A stretch of 64,000 bases of DNA from Pohlia nutans. Its lineage: Eukaryota > Streptophyta > Bryopsida > Bryales > Mniaceae. This document shows, in pieces, positions 1 to 12,100 of the stretch (position 1 is its first letter; each line of letters starts with the position of its first letter). The stretch spans positions 4,280,501 to 4,344,500 of the forward strand of contig CM040086.1 in the NCBI GenBank assembly GCA_022496805.1, written 5' to 3'. The position numbers and the translations under genes are program-made. The notes beneath the pieces were generated by a model that saw only the letters and a program-made list of their open reading frames with translations, searched no databases and had not been told where the DNA came from.

Positions 1-2588
1 CGATACAAGGTGCCATCGACTAACTGAAATGGGAGGGCTCGGTAGGCTAACCTTTTCTTGCGCTCGGTACTCCAGTCGGCAGGGAAGGTACCAGTTTTGA
101 GGTAGTCGTGTACTGTCGTGAGCCACTCCGGTAGTACGTTGAATAGCTGGGCATCGGACGTGGTATCGGTAATCCCTGTGGCCAGTTCGGCTACCGTGTT
201 CCGAGAAAGGGCGTCGGCAATACCGTGTGTCTTGCCTGGTTTGTAAACGACTGTGAAGTCAAATTCCAGAAACAATAGTAGCCATCGAGCAATGCGGCCG
301 GAGACTTGAGTCTTATTGACCAAATAGATCAACGCCATGTGGTCGACGTAAAACACAAACCGGTTACTGATGAGGTAGTGTCGAAATTTGTTGATGGCGT
401 AGACCATGGCTAAAGCTTCACGCTTGGTAGTTGTATAATTCTTCTCTGCGCGGCTCAGTAGTCGGGAGGCGTAGACAATGGGTTGGTCGATTTTTCCGGT
501 AGGGTTCTGCGCCAGCATAGCTCCTACTGCAATATCCAAGGCATCCGTATGAATGTGAAATTCCAGCTTCCAATTGACTGCGATAAGGATCGGGGCGTTA
601 ACATAACGCTTTTTTATCTCCGTAAATGCTTGGTTGCACTCGGTAGTCCAGGTAAATGGTTTGTCTCTTCTTGTAAGTAAAGTGATGGGCGCCATAATCT
701 GGGCGTAATCGCGGATGAAACATCGGTTGAATTGGGCAAGGCCATTGAAAACCTGGATGTCCTTGATGTTCCGAGGGTGTGGCATTGTGACGAGAGCTTC
801 GATTTTCTTTGGATCGGGGAATTTTCCCTCTGCAGAAACGGCATACCCAAGAATCATGCCGAAGCGAACTAGAAAACAGCATTTTTCGGGGTTTAGACTG
901 ATACCGAACTCACGGCATTTGGTGAAGCACTTTCGGAGTTTGTCGAGGTGTGTCTCGGTAGTACTAAACACAGTGAAGTCGTCGAGGAAGAGCTTCATGA
1001 AGTCACCGAGGTATTCCTTGAAGGCTTGGTTGACTGCTCATTGGTACGTTGGCGGAGCGTTCTTCAAACCGAATGGCATGACTACCCAGACGAAGGCTCC
1101 CCAGTCGGTAATGAACGCCGTCTTGTGTCGGTCCTCGGGTGCAATCTTGATCTGGTGATAATCGGAGAAGCCATCGAGAAATGAGTACATCTCGTTGCCT
1201 GCTACCGAGTCGAGAACCTCATCAGTAAACGGTAGGGGATACGGATCCTTCTTTGTTGCCTTGTTGAGACGCCTGAAATCAACACAAATGCGTAGTTTGC
1301 CGTTCTTCTTTGGTACCACGACGATTGGTGATAACCAGGTAGCATGGTCCACAGGTTTAATAAATCCTGCCTGCAAAAGTTTATCAAGATCGGTTTTCAC
1401 CGTTGCCGCATAATTTGGATTCATTCGGTAGCGTACCTGATGGGTTGGAGGAATGCTGGTATCCAGTTCAATCTTGTGTTGAGCAATGTGTTCCGGAATG
1501 CCACGTAGGTCCTGGTATGACCATGCAAACACATCTTTGAAAGTGCGGAAGTGATCTTCAGCCTCCGGTAGTAGGGAGTCTGGAATAGAAGTACCGATAC
1601 GGATAATGTTGGGGTCGGTATCGGTTCCGAGGTTGAGGTCTCGTAATTGTTCTTCCTCCGTCTGCAACCATTTTGCTACCGAGATTTTTTTTACCTTTTT
1701 CCAAATCGGTATTTCATCAATTGGCATGGCACCTTCCGTATGGGTTATGGTTGGTAGGGTGAGTTCGGTAGTGTTTACCTGGCACAAGTCGTCAATAGCT
1801 AATGTTCCAATAGGGAGGAGGAACTCTTCTGCCTCGAGTAGAATGAGTTCTTCTTCGTCGGTAAAGCCGTCCACGTAGTTGTAGCAGACGAGAGTATCGG
1901 GAGTTGTGGCTTCAAAACCTAACTCCCGGTTAATTCGTACCGTTCGGATGGTACCGTTACCCATGATCTGGATGTGGTCGTTAGCCCAATCGTGAATGAC
2001 TCGGGCGTCCCTGAGCCATGGTCTACCGAGCAACAACGTATAAGTTGAATTGACATCTTTACAAGAAATAACGGTGAGAATAATGACATAGGGAATACCA
2101 TGAATGAAGATCTTGATGTTCCGGAGCAAGCCCAGCGGTTGGACAAGGGAACTATCTGCCATTCTCAATTTAAAAGGTGCCGGTGTTGGGGTCGGTAGTC
2201 CAAGCCTACGTCGTTCGGTTTCGGTGATGACATTTACCCCCGATCCCCCATCCAATAGGACATCATGTAATTGATGATTCCCAATTTTGACTGAGATAAT
2301 TGGCATGTGCCGGTCGACTGCTACTACCGAATGCACTGCCACTGTGGGCGGCTCGGTAACCGGGATGGTTGTCGAGGTTGTCTGACCGAGTCGGCGGTGG
2401 ATATGTTTAGTAATACTAGGTGCAATAGTCATAAGGTTTTTGAGACTTACCTGGATTGTCTGTGATTCGATTTGTTGAAGAATGGTCTCACAGATATCCG
2501 TGGTGCTGTCCGGAGCGGTTGGAGTGACGCGGGATGATGGTGGCTGTAATGGCGAGAGGTCTTGTAATTCACGGACCGTCTTTATCAT
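1..2588 (-). pseudogene. gypsy pol: protease, reverse transcriptase, RNase H (partial)
   Basis: The frame reads through an aspartic protease with active site LLDGGSG (near 2240-2265), then a reverse transcriptase showing VDFRRLNKATKKDPYPLP, YSFLDGFSDYHQI and MPFGLKNAPPTYQ. A TGA at 1038-1040 falls exactly where an arginine codon normally follows the TYQ motif. Beyond it the same frame stays open to base 1. It shows KLFLDDF in place of the usual YxDD box (LDD kept), then a connection domain, RNase H (HTDA near 540-560) and ISNRFVFYVDH...LIYL. I translated about 560 bases past the stop and found no frameshift. Integrase would lie outside the window. In the family the product copies element RNA into DNA; here it is presumably dead. 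Confidence 0.9.
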
Positions 2589-4406
2589 TTCTTCGCGCAG
2601 CTGCTCTTCGGCTTGCCAATCAAACGCCTCGGTTTGTCGGGCTGCTTCGGTAGCTGCTGTGGGATTGTTCGGGACTACCGAGTCTGGATGCTGTGTCTGA
2701 CCCCGAGTGCGAGGACCGATGTGAGAGACATCTACAGTATGTACATCGGTGATGACTACCGAGGATCCTGAGTGGGCAGGTAGTTTGTTTTTTATGGCTT
2801 TTTTAACATCCTCATCTAATAAAAGTGGACAACGATGTCCCGGATGTTCAAAAGATCAACATTCATTGCATGGGTACCGTTGTACCGGGGTCATACTGCG
2901 AGAAGTACGGCGGTTTTTGGTACTTACCGGAGTTGGTGCTTGCTGAGTTTGAATCTGATGGACGGAAGCCGTATCGGTTTTCTTTCCATAGTCACTTGCC
3001 GGGTTGCGGTAGCATGTCCCCCATTCATGACCCATACGACCGCAGCCGGTACACTTCAGGTTACGTCGGGGGTTGTCTCCGGTACTGGTCGAGGGAAGGA
3101 TCGGTTGCCGTGATTTGGGTAGACCTTCCTCTGCAGTGCGTGCCGAGTCCACGGCTTCGGAAAATGTTTGACGTTGAAGGCCTACCGTGGCTACCTGGAG
3201 ATACTCCAATAAGCCAGCGCGAAAATTGCTCAACATGAACATATCATCCGGAGGTACGGTTAGATTTTCCGCGAGTTGTTGGAGACGTTCAGCGTAATCA
3301 TCGACCGATTCCTTCGGTTGCTGATTGATGGTACGGAATTGGATGTACGTTTGGTCGTCCGTTTTGATGGTTCGGTAGCGTCGTTTGAATGCGGAAAATA
3401 CTTCCTGCAGTGTATTAGTAGGATGAATGCGTCTATGGTACGCAAACCAATTTGACTCTTTTTCGGTAAGAGTGTTACCGAATAATTCTAACTGTACTAT
3501 GGTTTCTGTTTCGCCATTTAATCTAATAGCAAATTCGAACTTGCGACAATGTGTCTCAGGGCACTTACCGGTTTTGTACTCCGGATACGGTACCGCTTTC
3601 CGAGCGGTCGAGGTAGGGCGTCGACCCGTGGGTTGAACGCTTGGGTCTCCGGCAGGTCGGTAGGTTGGAGTCGGTACTCCGGTAGTCATAATGCGGCGTG
3701 GTTGGGGAAAATTATAGGGACAGGAGGTAGAAGGGTGGTCGGTATGGCCACAAAACGTGCAAAACCGGAGAGGAGGTCTAGGACGAACTTGGTGGAGGTG
3801 ATGTGGAGAAGGATATCCGAAAAATTGCTACTGTACCGGGTATTGGTGTCCCGGGATCGGTTGTGGGCGTACCGTGTGATGCCTGGATGGAGCACGTCCT
3901 TGATTTTGTCGAAGCTGTCGTAAACGTAGATTGGGTAGTTGTAAACGGGATACAGCTAGGTCGAGGTCCAATTGGGGAGTCGGTTCCAAGGCTACAAGAA
4001 GTTCTTGGTCTGTTGCGTCCTCTGCCGGTAGTTGTTGGAGTCGGTGTTGGATAGCCGAGGACTGCAGAAATGCTTGGCTACGAAACCTGTCGCGTTCTTC
4101 GTCGGTGAGGTGTAAGTCATCTGCAGTAGCTGCCGGGTTGTGGAGTACCGAGTCGGAGGATGGCCTCTGCCAAGTGGATGAATGTGGGTGTCGTGCAGTT
4201 TGGAGTTCTCACAGGGTCGGTAATTCGTCCTGTGTGAGTAAAGGTTGAGGCCGTCGTGTCGGATGAGTAGCTGTTGAGGGAGCTCGGAACATCGGTGACG
4301 GTAGCAAATCCTGTAGGTTCCGGTGCATCCGAGTGTTGGAAATTGTGAGAGCCTCGAGGTCGAACTCGGGCGGTGGTCCTGCGGATCGAGTGTGGCGCCG
4401 GGCCAT
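2589..4406 (-). pseudogene. gypsy gag with three zinc knuckles, nonsense-interrupted
   Basis: From ATG 4404-4406 (MARRHTRSAGPPPEFD) one frame runs into pol, broken by TGA 4209-4211, TAG 3829-3831 and TGA 2856-2858. A capsid-like retrotransposon gag domain lies at about 3250-3600 (ESNWFAYHRRIHP, FSAFKRRYRTI, DDYAERLQQLAENL). Three C-X2-C-X4-H-X4-C motifs are visible. One is upstream of the capsid domain (3720-3761, CTFCGHTDHPSTSC), one is downstream (3012-3053, CTGCGRMGHEWGTC), and a third (2829-2870) contains the last nonsense codon. Gag normally forms the particle and binds element RNA through its knuckles. A knuckle before the capsid domain is unusual. The start is chosen as the first ATG after the LTR that stays in frame. 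Confidence 0.8.
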
Positions 4407-4505
4407 GGGAAATTCTGGGCACTGGAAATTAGCTTGACAACCGGACTGATCGATTCCGGTAGAATAGAAAGAGGGCGCGGTGTCACACTAACGAAGTGAT
4501 ACCAG

Positions 4506-4987
4506 AGTACCGGGATCGGTGACTCTGTGATTTGAAGTAATGGAGTTCTAGAATTCGAACACTAGATGGTCGCCAAATGGTAGCTCCCCTTGGTAAGAAC
4601 CTACTCGGTAATCATTACCGGGGGTTTACTAGCTACCGAGGAGAAGGAAAGTAACCGAATGGACAGCAGAATACTCAAGGCTAAGTCAGTGATCACGAAA
4701 CTACGGGAAGACAAACTGACCAGAACAACCAATAGCATACAGAAAGTCACTCGGTAGGGGATAATTCGGAAGACGATACTTTGAGTACAAGACAATAGTT
4801 TGGGAAAATGGAGCATGCCAATGAGGTTGGCTCTATTGCTTTTATACCACTGTACAACCAGATCTGACAGTTAGGTCAGATCAGTAAAAAAGTGTTTCCT
4901 AGATCTACCTACTGGGGTAACTTGGAAAATTACCCAGGTAAAACTCAGATCGGTAGACCTACCGATACTCCTATTTTACGGTTAACA
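4506..4987 (-). repeat. probable 5' LTR of the gypsy element
   Basis: On the minus strand this segment would begin TGTTAACC (4980-4987) and end just before TGGTATCA (4498-4505), whose first eight bases match the usual plant initiator-Met primer site TGGTATCAGAGC. A TATAAAAG box sits at 4839-4846 on the minus strand. The partner LTR is outside the window, so both boundaries are inferred; the 3' edge lacks a clean CA. Confidence 0.55.
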
Positions 4988-5271
4988 TAAGCTCAAGAAG
5001 CATGCCACCTACACCTTGTTGTTCATCACTATTTATTTACATTATCCCTAAAAAAAAATGCTATTGAAAGAGTTTTTAATTACTATGATTTTTTCAAGAA
5101 AATTACTTTGAGAAATGTTATAAAATTCATTTTTATTTACATGATTATGAAAAATTCAAGACAAATTGGTTTAATAACAATTCATATGCGAAAAAAATAC
5201 CAAAAACTACAATTATCTTTTAAAATGTGAGAAATTGATGAGGTTTGACTGGGTAACTATAGTGTGGACGT

Positions 5272-5600
5272 TTAACCTCAAAACGTACCAACCCTTTGAA
5301 CAGAAGTAGATGCTAGCCTCAGAAATAGATATTAGCATGGCTTAGACGTACATGAGGTGTACATGAGAGGACCATTGCAAGCATAAATCTACCCAAAAAC
5401 TTTGACATACTTGTAGTTAGAGGCCTCTCCAATATTATTAACAAGTTCACATCACAAGAGATTTATTGTAATTGGTAAAGAAGTTAATAGGCTTACAAAG
5501 GTGACTTGGATGAAAGTCATCTAAGGTTGTATGAGAAAGTTGCAAGGCTTTGAATCTCTTCATGATTGAGTTCTTAGACGCTGTGACGTTTAGGGGTTAA
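5272..5600. mobile_element. TTAA-flanked MITE (ACGTACC subfamily)
   Basis: Starts TTAACCTCAAAACGTACCAA and ends with GTGACGTTTAGGGGTTAA, giving TTAA at both edges and imperfect terminal inverted repeats. It resembles the element at 25987-26562, sharing the ACGTACCA start and a similar right end with GGCTTTGAATC followed by a short conserved tail. It has no coding capacity. The flanking TTAA suggests piggyBac-like or other TTAA-targeting mobilisation (inference). Confidence 0.6.
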
Positions 5601-6048
5601 GGGTTAAGATAGACATATTCATTACCATCCATTAAAAAAATTTGTCCTCATGTACCAAGGATATACATTTGTTTTGTAGAATGTTGGTCTCCAATACATA
5701 AGGGTATGGGTATGTCTACGTTGATCAGGGTGTGACTATAATGGGATTGACTTGGCATGGATCAGGAAATTCTGGTGGTCATGGGTTCAAATCTCCATGT
5801 CCTCAACTGAGGTGAAATATATGCACAATGGCCAGCCAGCTTCAATGCCATACACTGACTCTGGTTTGTTCTTGCTGGTTGTGCCATGGAAACAATCACT
5901 CAAGTCATGGATAGCAGAAAGTCACACTAAAATTTGCTCGTTTCATAACAAAAATCTGATTATTACCTTTAATACATACATTTCTAATGCTCGTTAATTT
6001 CATCCAAGCCTCTCACAGTGACCTTTACTCTCTAAACTTGTTACAGTA

Positions 6049-7037
6049 CAGTGGGGTGACACCGAAATTGTCCCCTTGTGCAATTCCAGGGAAAGTGCCC
6101 ACACTGCTGCCAACTTTGACACCCTCCCGAGCGCTGGAAAATTGTTATTTATACATGAAAGTTTAGAAAAAAAATCATTGTTATGTTGAAAACATGTGCA
6201 CCAAATTTCAAAGCTAGAAGATTGATACAAAAAAAGATATTCAACATTTACTAACAAGGGGTAGCTGTAAGAAATGTTTCACAGCTGCCAACTTTGACAC
6301 CCTCCCAAGGATTGAAGAAATTTTTTTTTCGCATGAGATTTGGGGAGTAGAAACATCTTTATGTTTTTTACACATGTGAAAAAATTCAAGTCCAAAAGAC
6401 CCACATAAAATATGATATTCCAAATCTACCAACATGTGTAGTTGTGAGAAACAAAGTTGCTTCACAACTTCCAACTTTGACAGCCCCCCTAGGGCTGAGA
6501 ATTTTTTATTTCAATATGAAATTTTCGTCACATTATCTTTATAATGTTGGTCACATGTATGAAAATTTTCAAGACCAAAAGATACACACAAAAATAGTTA
6601 TTCTATATCTACCAACGTAGTTGTGAAGCAACTTTGTTTCTCACAACTACACATGTTGGTAGATTTGGAATATCATATTTTTTGTGGGTTTTGGACTTGA
6701 ATTTATTCACATGTGTAAAAAACATAAAGATGTTTCTACTCCCAAAATTCCATGCGAAAAAAAAAATTCTTCAATCCTTGGGAGGGTGTCAAAGTTGGCA
6801 GCTGTGAAACATTTCTTACAGCTACCCCTTGTTAGTAAATGTTGAATATCTTTTTTTGTATCAATCTTCTAGCTTTGAAATTTGGTACACATGTTGTCAA
6901 CATAACAATGATTTTTGGCCTAAACTTTCATGTATAAATAACAATTTTCCAGCGCTCGGGAGGGTGTCAAAGTTGGCAGCAGTGTGGGCACTTTCCCTGG
7001 AATTGCTCAAGGGGACAATTTCGGTGTCACCCCACTG
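6049..7037. mobile_element. 989-bp foldback element with TA duplication and CAGT ends
   Basis: A near-perfect palindrome: arms of about 420 bp (6049-6469 and 6621-7037) around a loop of about 150 bp. The outer ends read CAGTGGGGTGACACCGAAA and its complement, each flanked by TA (6047-6048 and 7038-7039). TA target duplication with CAGT termini is typical of Tc1/mariner-pogo elements. The left arm and loop hold three diverged copies of a block containing CAACTTTGACACCCTCCC, at 6111, 6289 and 6472, a spacing of about 180 bp. No transposase is present; the short frames inside the arms mirror each other and are not genes. Confidence 0.8.
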
Positions 7038-7535
7038 TACAATATCACATACCAGTATTTAGAAGAGAAATATGTGCTAAGTTAACTATACCTTCAAGGA
7101 AGCATTTACCTTACAGCGTGCGTATCTATTAGAGTGTGACATTTCACGTATCTGAAATGTCACACTCTATCGGATACGCATGTTTTAAGATAACTGCTTC
7201 TTTTTAAGGTATAGTTACCTTATTGTGTACATTTGGATATGTTGGTTACTAATGGGCTCGTATAAAAGAGTTCAGAATTAATGTACTGTAAATCCTCTAA
7301 GTATGACTGGTACGTATTATTATGAATTGAGAAGAGTATTTGACTGCTGAAAGAGCACTTTCTGGCCTTTGAGGTTTTAAAATTATGACCAAGTTAAATT
7401 TGCATTGCAGATTAAGGAACAATGAATGGGAAGAATCGATGCGGAAAAAATCGACACTTGATCAATTGAATTTCAAAACCTCAAGAAAATATTATTTTTT
7501 TAATGAAAAGTGACACGGACATGGTCATGTCTTAA

Positions 7536-7662
7536 CACTAGTAGAATATGGTGTTGTTTTCCACCACGTTGTCAGTAGTTATGTTGAGTGTTGTGATAAA
7601 AGTTTCTTGTCGTTGTCTTTATCCTATTTCAGGGGTGAAATGCAACGAGATTTCTAGTAGTG
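7536..7662. mobile_element. 127-bp CACTA-ended MITE
   Basis: Starts CACTAGTAGAA and ends TTTCTAGTAGTG, with the 3-bp repeat TAA on both sides (7533-7535 and 7663-7665). CACTA termini and 3-bp duplications are the hallmark of the CACTA (En/Spm) superfamily. A related copy lies at 34812-34979, sharing the GGGGTGAAATGC block near its end. Confidence 0.65.
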
Positions 7663-7800
7663 TAATTGGTTGAGAATCTTTAAAATAAGTAGGTAAAACA
7701 ACAGTTGATACACGTAGAGCTTATGGCCGAGTTATTTCAAAAGACATAACATTCAATAGCTCACTACCTTTCCTTCATGTATCATCTTGGGACTCCACCT

Positions 7801-8084
7801 TGTTGGAATTAAGTTACCCATGTGGTAATTAAGTTACTCATGAGGGAATTGATAGACCAAGGGTCTATGACTCCAAGCCTTAGTTAGAACACCAAAGTAA
7901 TAGTCTAGTTAGTCTTTACATATTCTAAGTATATAGACAGACGATACTAGGACTATAAGTGTGGCTTGGTGAGTGAAGGAGATACCATTGTTTATTGAAC
8001 AAGATCTCACTTGTATGGTTGGGTGGCAAGTCACATAATAAACATTGTTTACCTTTTGTGCACATTATCTTTCTTTATTTAACA
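7801..8084 (+). repeat. 5' LTR of the outer copia element
   Basis: Runs from TGTTGGAATTAAG to TTTAACA and is immediately followed by the initiator-Met type primer site. It is homologous along its length to 14635-14916, with scattered substitutions and small indels. Confidence 0.85.
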
Positions 8085-8207
8085 TGGTATTAGAGCTAGG
8101 TTGATTAAAGGAGAGAGATTAGAGAATTGAATTGGGCTTTGGTTTGAATTCATAGTTAAACCTGGGATTGGCCCCCATAGTCTCAAAGTTGTTATTTGCA
8201 TTCACGA

Positions 8208-8801
8208 ATGCAAGTTAGCATGGCTAGTACTAGCAGTGGAACTAGTTTCTTGGACAAGTTTGGTGGTCATGGATTCAATTCATGGAAATTGAGGATGATC
8301 GATCTTTTGAAGAGGGATGGGTTGTGGAAGTTGGTATGTGGTGAAGAACCAATGCCAAGTAGCACTACAAGTGACACACCAATTGGAATTGTCCAAGGAG
8401 AAAGTGGAGAAGGGGAAGCCAATGTTGGTACTGTTATTGATAGCAATATGACTAAGTGGTTAGAACGTGATCAAATAGCTCTCTCTACTATTGCCTTTTA
8501 TCTCTTAGATGAACCACTCCATCAAATCACTCAATGTAACTCCGCAAAAGAAGCATGGGATGAACTTTGTCACATTTATGAGAAGAGTGATATGCATTCA
8601 AAAAAACTGCTCCTAAAGGAGTTTTGGTCCTTCAAAGTGGATAAGTCTGAGAGTATGGCAAATGCCAGAGCCAAATTTAGATCATTGATTGATCGTTTGG
8701 AAGGAGTGGGAGTCATTTGTAGTGACGCAGATAAGATTAATGTGCTTTTAAGTTCTTTCCCAGATTCATGGCTGGGTTTCACTAACATTTATAGTAATAA
8801 C
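8208..8801 (+). pseudogene. gag-like frame of the outer copia element, first part
   Basis: ATG at 8208 or, more likely, 8220 (MASTSSGTSFLDKFGG). The sequence shows the copia gag (UBN2-type) pattern: FGGHGFNSWKLRMIDLLKR, WLERDQIALSTIAFYLLDEPL, SAKEAWDELCHIYEKSDMHSKKLLLKEFW and DRLEGVGVICSDADKINVLLSSFPDSW. The inner element inserted after codon AAC at 8799-8801. The present frame then stops six bases inside the inner LTR, at a TGA ending at 8807. The rest of the original frame is at 14453-14554. No zinc knuckle is present in what remains. Confidence 0.8.
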
Positions 8802-9119
8802 TATTGAAGGTTAGATTAGAATACCAAAGCCTCACACAAACACTTGGAATGCATAGGAAAGAGATGATCTTTACTCATGGGCTGCCCCTCTTAAGTAGCA
8901 CACCCAAGGGAGTCCCCTTGGCAAACCATATGGGACATCAGCCCATACTCCACTCCTAGTACACTAGGATCAGCCCATATCACTTGGGAGACCCAATTCT
9001 CATTACTTCTAACTAGTACCACTTCTCTAGTTGCAAGTCTAGCTCATTTGCATCATCTACTCTAGCTAATGCGCATGGCTATGAGCAACTTCAGCCCACG
9101 CAATCATCCTACTTCAACA
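8802..9119 (-). repeat. 3' LTR of the inner copia element
   Basis: 318 bp. On the coding strand it is preceded by the polypurine-like AAAGTGGGAG (complement of 9120-9129). The pol frame ends 16 bp inside this LTR at 9104. Confidence 0.93.
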
Positions 9120-12100
9120 CTCCCACTTTGCGAATAGCCAAAGCCTTCGAGCCCAAATGCCACCACTAGTCTTTGATGTCGATCTCTCGCAAGAGCCTTT
9201 GTCAGCACGTCCGCCACCATGTGCTCCGTTGGACAATACTTCAACTCTATCACCTTCATCTCTAACTTCTCTCGAATGAAGTGATATTGCACATCAATGT
9301 GCTTTGTACGTGAGTGATGCGTTGGATTCTTCGCCAACGACATACTCCCTTGGTTGTCACACATGATTGTTGTAGCCTCCTCTTGAGTGCATCTCACATC
9401 CGCCATTAGTTGCCTCAACCAAATGGCCTCCTTCGTACTGTGGCTCGTCGCCATGTACTCCGCCTCAACCGTTGACGTGGCCGTGGTTTGTTGGCGCTTG
9501 CTATTCCATGAAACGGCCCCCGATCCAACTTTGAACATGTACCCCGTGGTGGATCTACGATCATTGGTATCACCCGCATAATCCGCATCACAATACCCAC
9601 TCAACACAATGTTGTCACCTCCAAGACACAACCTCACATCACTTGTGCCTTTCAAGTACCGCATGATCCTCTTGACCGCAACCCAATGACTTGAACCCGG
9701 TCTTGCCATGTGTTGACTCACAACGCTGATTGGATACGCAAGGTCCGGCCTTGTTGCAATCATAGCATACATCAATGACCCTACAGCTTGCTTGTATGGC
9801 ACATCCACCATAGATTGAGCCTCTAATGCATACTCCTCATCGGTGAGTTTCACGAGTTTGGAATTCACATCCAATGGAGTGCCAACCGGTTTGCAATCCT
9901 CCATGCCAAAGCGTTTGAGAACATCCATAACATACTTGCTTTGATTCATTGTTATGGTGCGTGTTGCTCTATCTCGCACAAACTCAACTCCTAAACAAAA
10001 GTGCAACTCACCCAGATCACTCATCTCGTACTCGTTCTCAAGCATTGCCTTCAATGCCTTCAAAGAGCTCATACAACTTGCAAGGATGATCAAATCATCC
10101 ACATATATGATCACGATGACCACATGTTGCCCCTTTTGCATGAAATACAAGCTGTGATCAGCGATGCTCCTTGTGAACCCGATATGAACAAGAAACGTGT
10201 CAATCTTTTGATACCATGCGCGTGGAGATTGCTTCAACCCATACAATGACTTGTTCAACTTGCAAACAAGGTTCTCATTACCTCGTTGCACAAATCCTTC
10301 GGGTTGTACCATGTAGATGTCCTCGTCCAACTCGCCGTTCAAGAACGCCGTCTTCACATCCATTTGATGCATTTCCAAATCCATGGCAGCCCCGATGGCC
10401 AAAATGCATCGAATAGTGGTGAATTTCGCCACCGGTGCAAAGGTCTCATGAAAATCAACACCTTCGATTTGTGAAAAGCCCTTTGCCACCAATCTTGCCT
10501 TATAACGAACCACATCACCCGTTGCATCTCTCTTTGCACGAAATACCCACTTACAACCGATAGCGTTGCGATTCTTGGGGAGGGGAGTCAATTCCCAAGT
10601 GCCATTGTCCATCAACGATTTGTACTCCTCTTGCATGGCTTGCTCCCACTTGTTTGCATCATCACAACTCAACGCTTCACGAATCGTCAATGGAGCATCT
10701 AAAAGTGCAACGTTTGCATGCTCCTCCTCACCTTGAGGGAGAATATGATTCTTCCACCACTCGCCAAGTGGTCTACGATTTCTCTCTGGATAACGACGAT
10801 CGCTCGAGGATGCATTGTCTTCAACCGCCGTTGCTTGTGCCTTTTTCTCGCCATTCCTCGTCTTCAAAGGTCGCTCCTCAATATGTTCCTCATCACCACC
10901 ATCTTCGTCATCTTCGTCTTCATCAACAATATCAATAACGGGAGATTTGGAAGATTGGTCCACAATCGCTGGTTTATCGCCACTTCTCCCACTTGGACCA
11001 TCGTCCAAATTGTCTTCAACCTTGGAGTTCTCGCAAAATGTCACATCACGAGCTCGAATGATCTTCTTGGTCTCGAGCGACATGAGCCTGTACGCCTTGG
11101 TACCTTCACAATATCCAAGAAACACACATTTTGTTGCCTTGGCCTCAAGTTTGGTTCTTTGAGAATCGGGTACCTTTGCAAATGCGATGCATCCAAATGT
11201 GCGCATGTGCTCCACGCGGGGTGGCCTCCCACTCCACACTTGCTCTGGTGTCATGTTTTGAACCGCACTCGTCGGGCATCGGTTGCGTGTGTACACCGCA
11301 GTCATCACCGCTTCCGCCCAAAGGTCCAAACCCAAATTTTGTGCATGCAACATACTCCTTGCCATTTCCACAATTGTTCGATTTGCACGCTCTGCAACTC
11401 CGTTTTGTTGTGGTGTATATGGCGTTGTGGTTTGTCTAGCAATGCCTTCTTTCTTCAATAACTCTCCAAATTGGTTGGACATGAACTCGCCGCCATTATC
11501 CGATCGAAACACCTTGATCTTGTGCTCGGATTGCTTCCTAACCAACGCCTTGAACTCTTTGAACTTCTCAAAACACTCGCTCTTTGCTTTGATCGGATAC
11601 AACCATATCTTCCTCGAAAAATCATCAATGAACGTCACAAAATACTTGCAACCCCCCATAGACGTGGTCTTCATTGGACCACACACGTCGGAATGCACAA
11701 TCTCAAGAACCTTGGTTGCACGAGTTGCCCCATCAACTGGAAACGGTGAGCGTTGTTGCTTGCCTTCAATACAACCCTCACATGTGAATGAACTAGGTGC
11801 GACGTGTGATTGTGCAAGATCCATGCCACTTACCATTCCACGCAGTGCTTTCACACTCTTGACATTCAAATGCCCGAGACGACGATGCCACAACGCCAAC
11901 TGGTCTTCGTTTGAACTCGATTGCACCAACGTTGCCGATTCCGCCGCGTGCATCTTGGAAAACTTGATTTGGTACAAGCCGTTGACTTCGTGTATAATGG
12001 CCACCTCCTCACGACTTGGGGACAACACAAAACACCCTTGGTCGCTAAATTCCACTCGCAAATGCTTCATCACCAAATGTCGCACCGATAAAAGATTTGC

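Larger units (their letters stand above)
1..4987 (-). mobile_element. Ty3/gypsy LTR retrotransposon, partial and decayed
   Basis: The minus strand carries, in order, a probable 5' LTR (about 4506-4987), a primer-binding-like TGGTATCA (4498-4505), a gag region with three CCHC zinc knuckles, an aspartic protease, reverse transcriptase and RNase H. The order protease-RT-RNase H is that of retroelements generally; integrase and the 3' LTR lie beyond base 1. Gag and pol lie in a single reading frame from 4406 to the window edge, interrupted by four nonsense codons (4209-4211, 3829-3831, 2856-2858, 1038-1040), so this copy cannot make its polyprotein. The word TCGGTA/TACCGA recurs remarkably often in both LTR and coding sequence. 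Confidence 0.9.
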
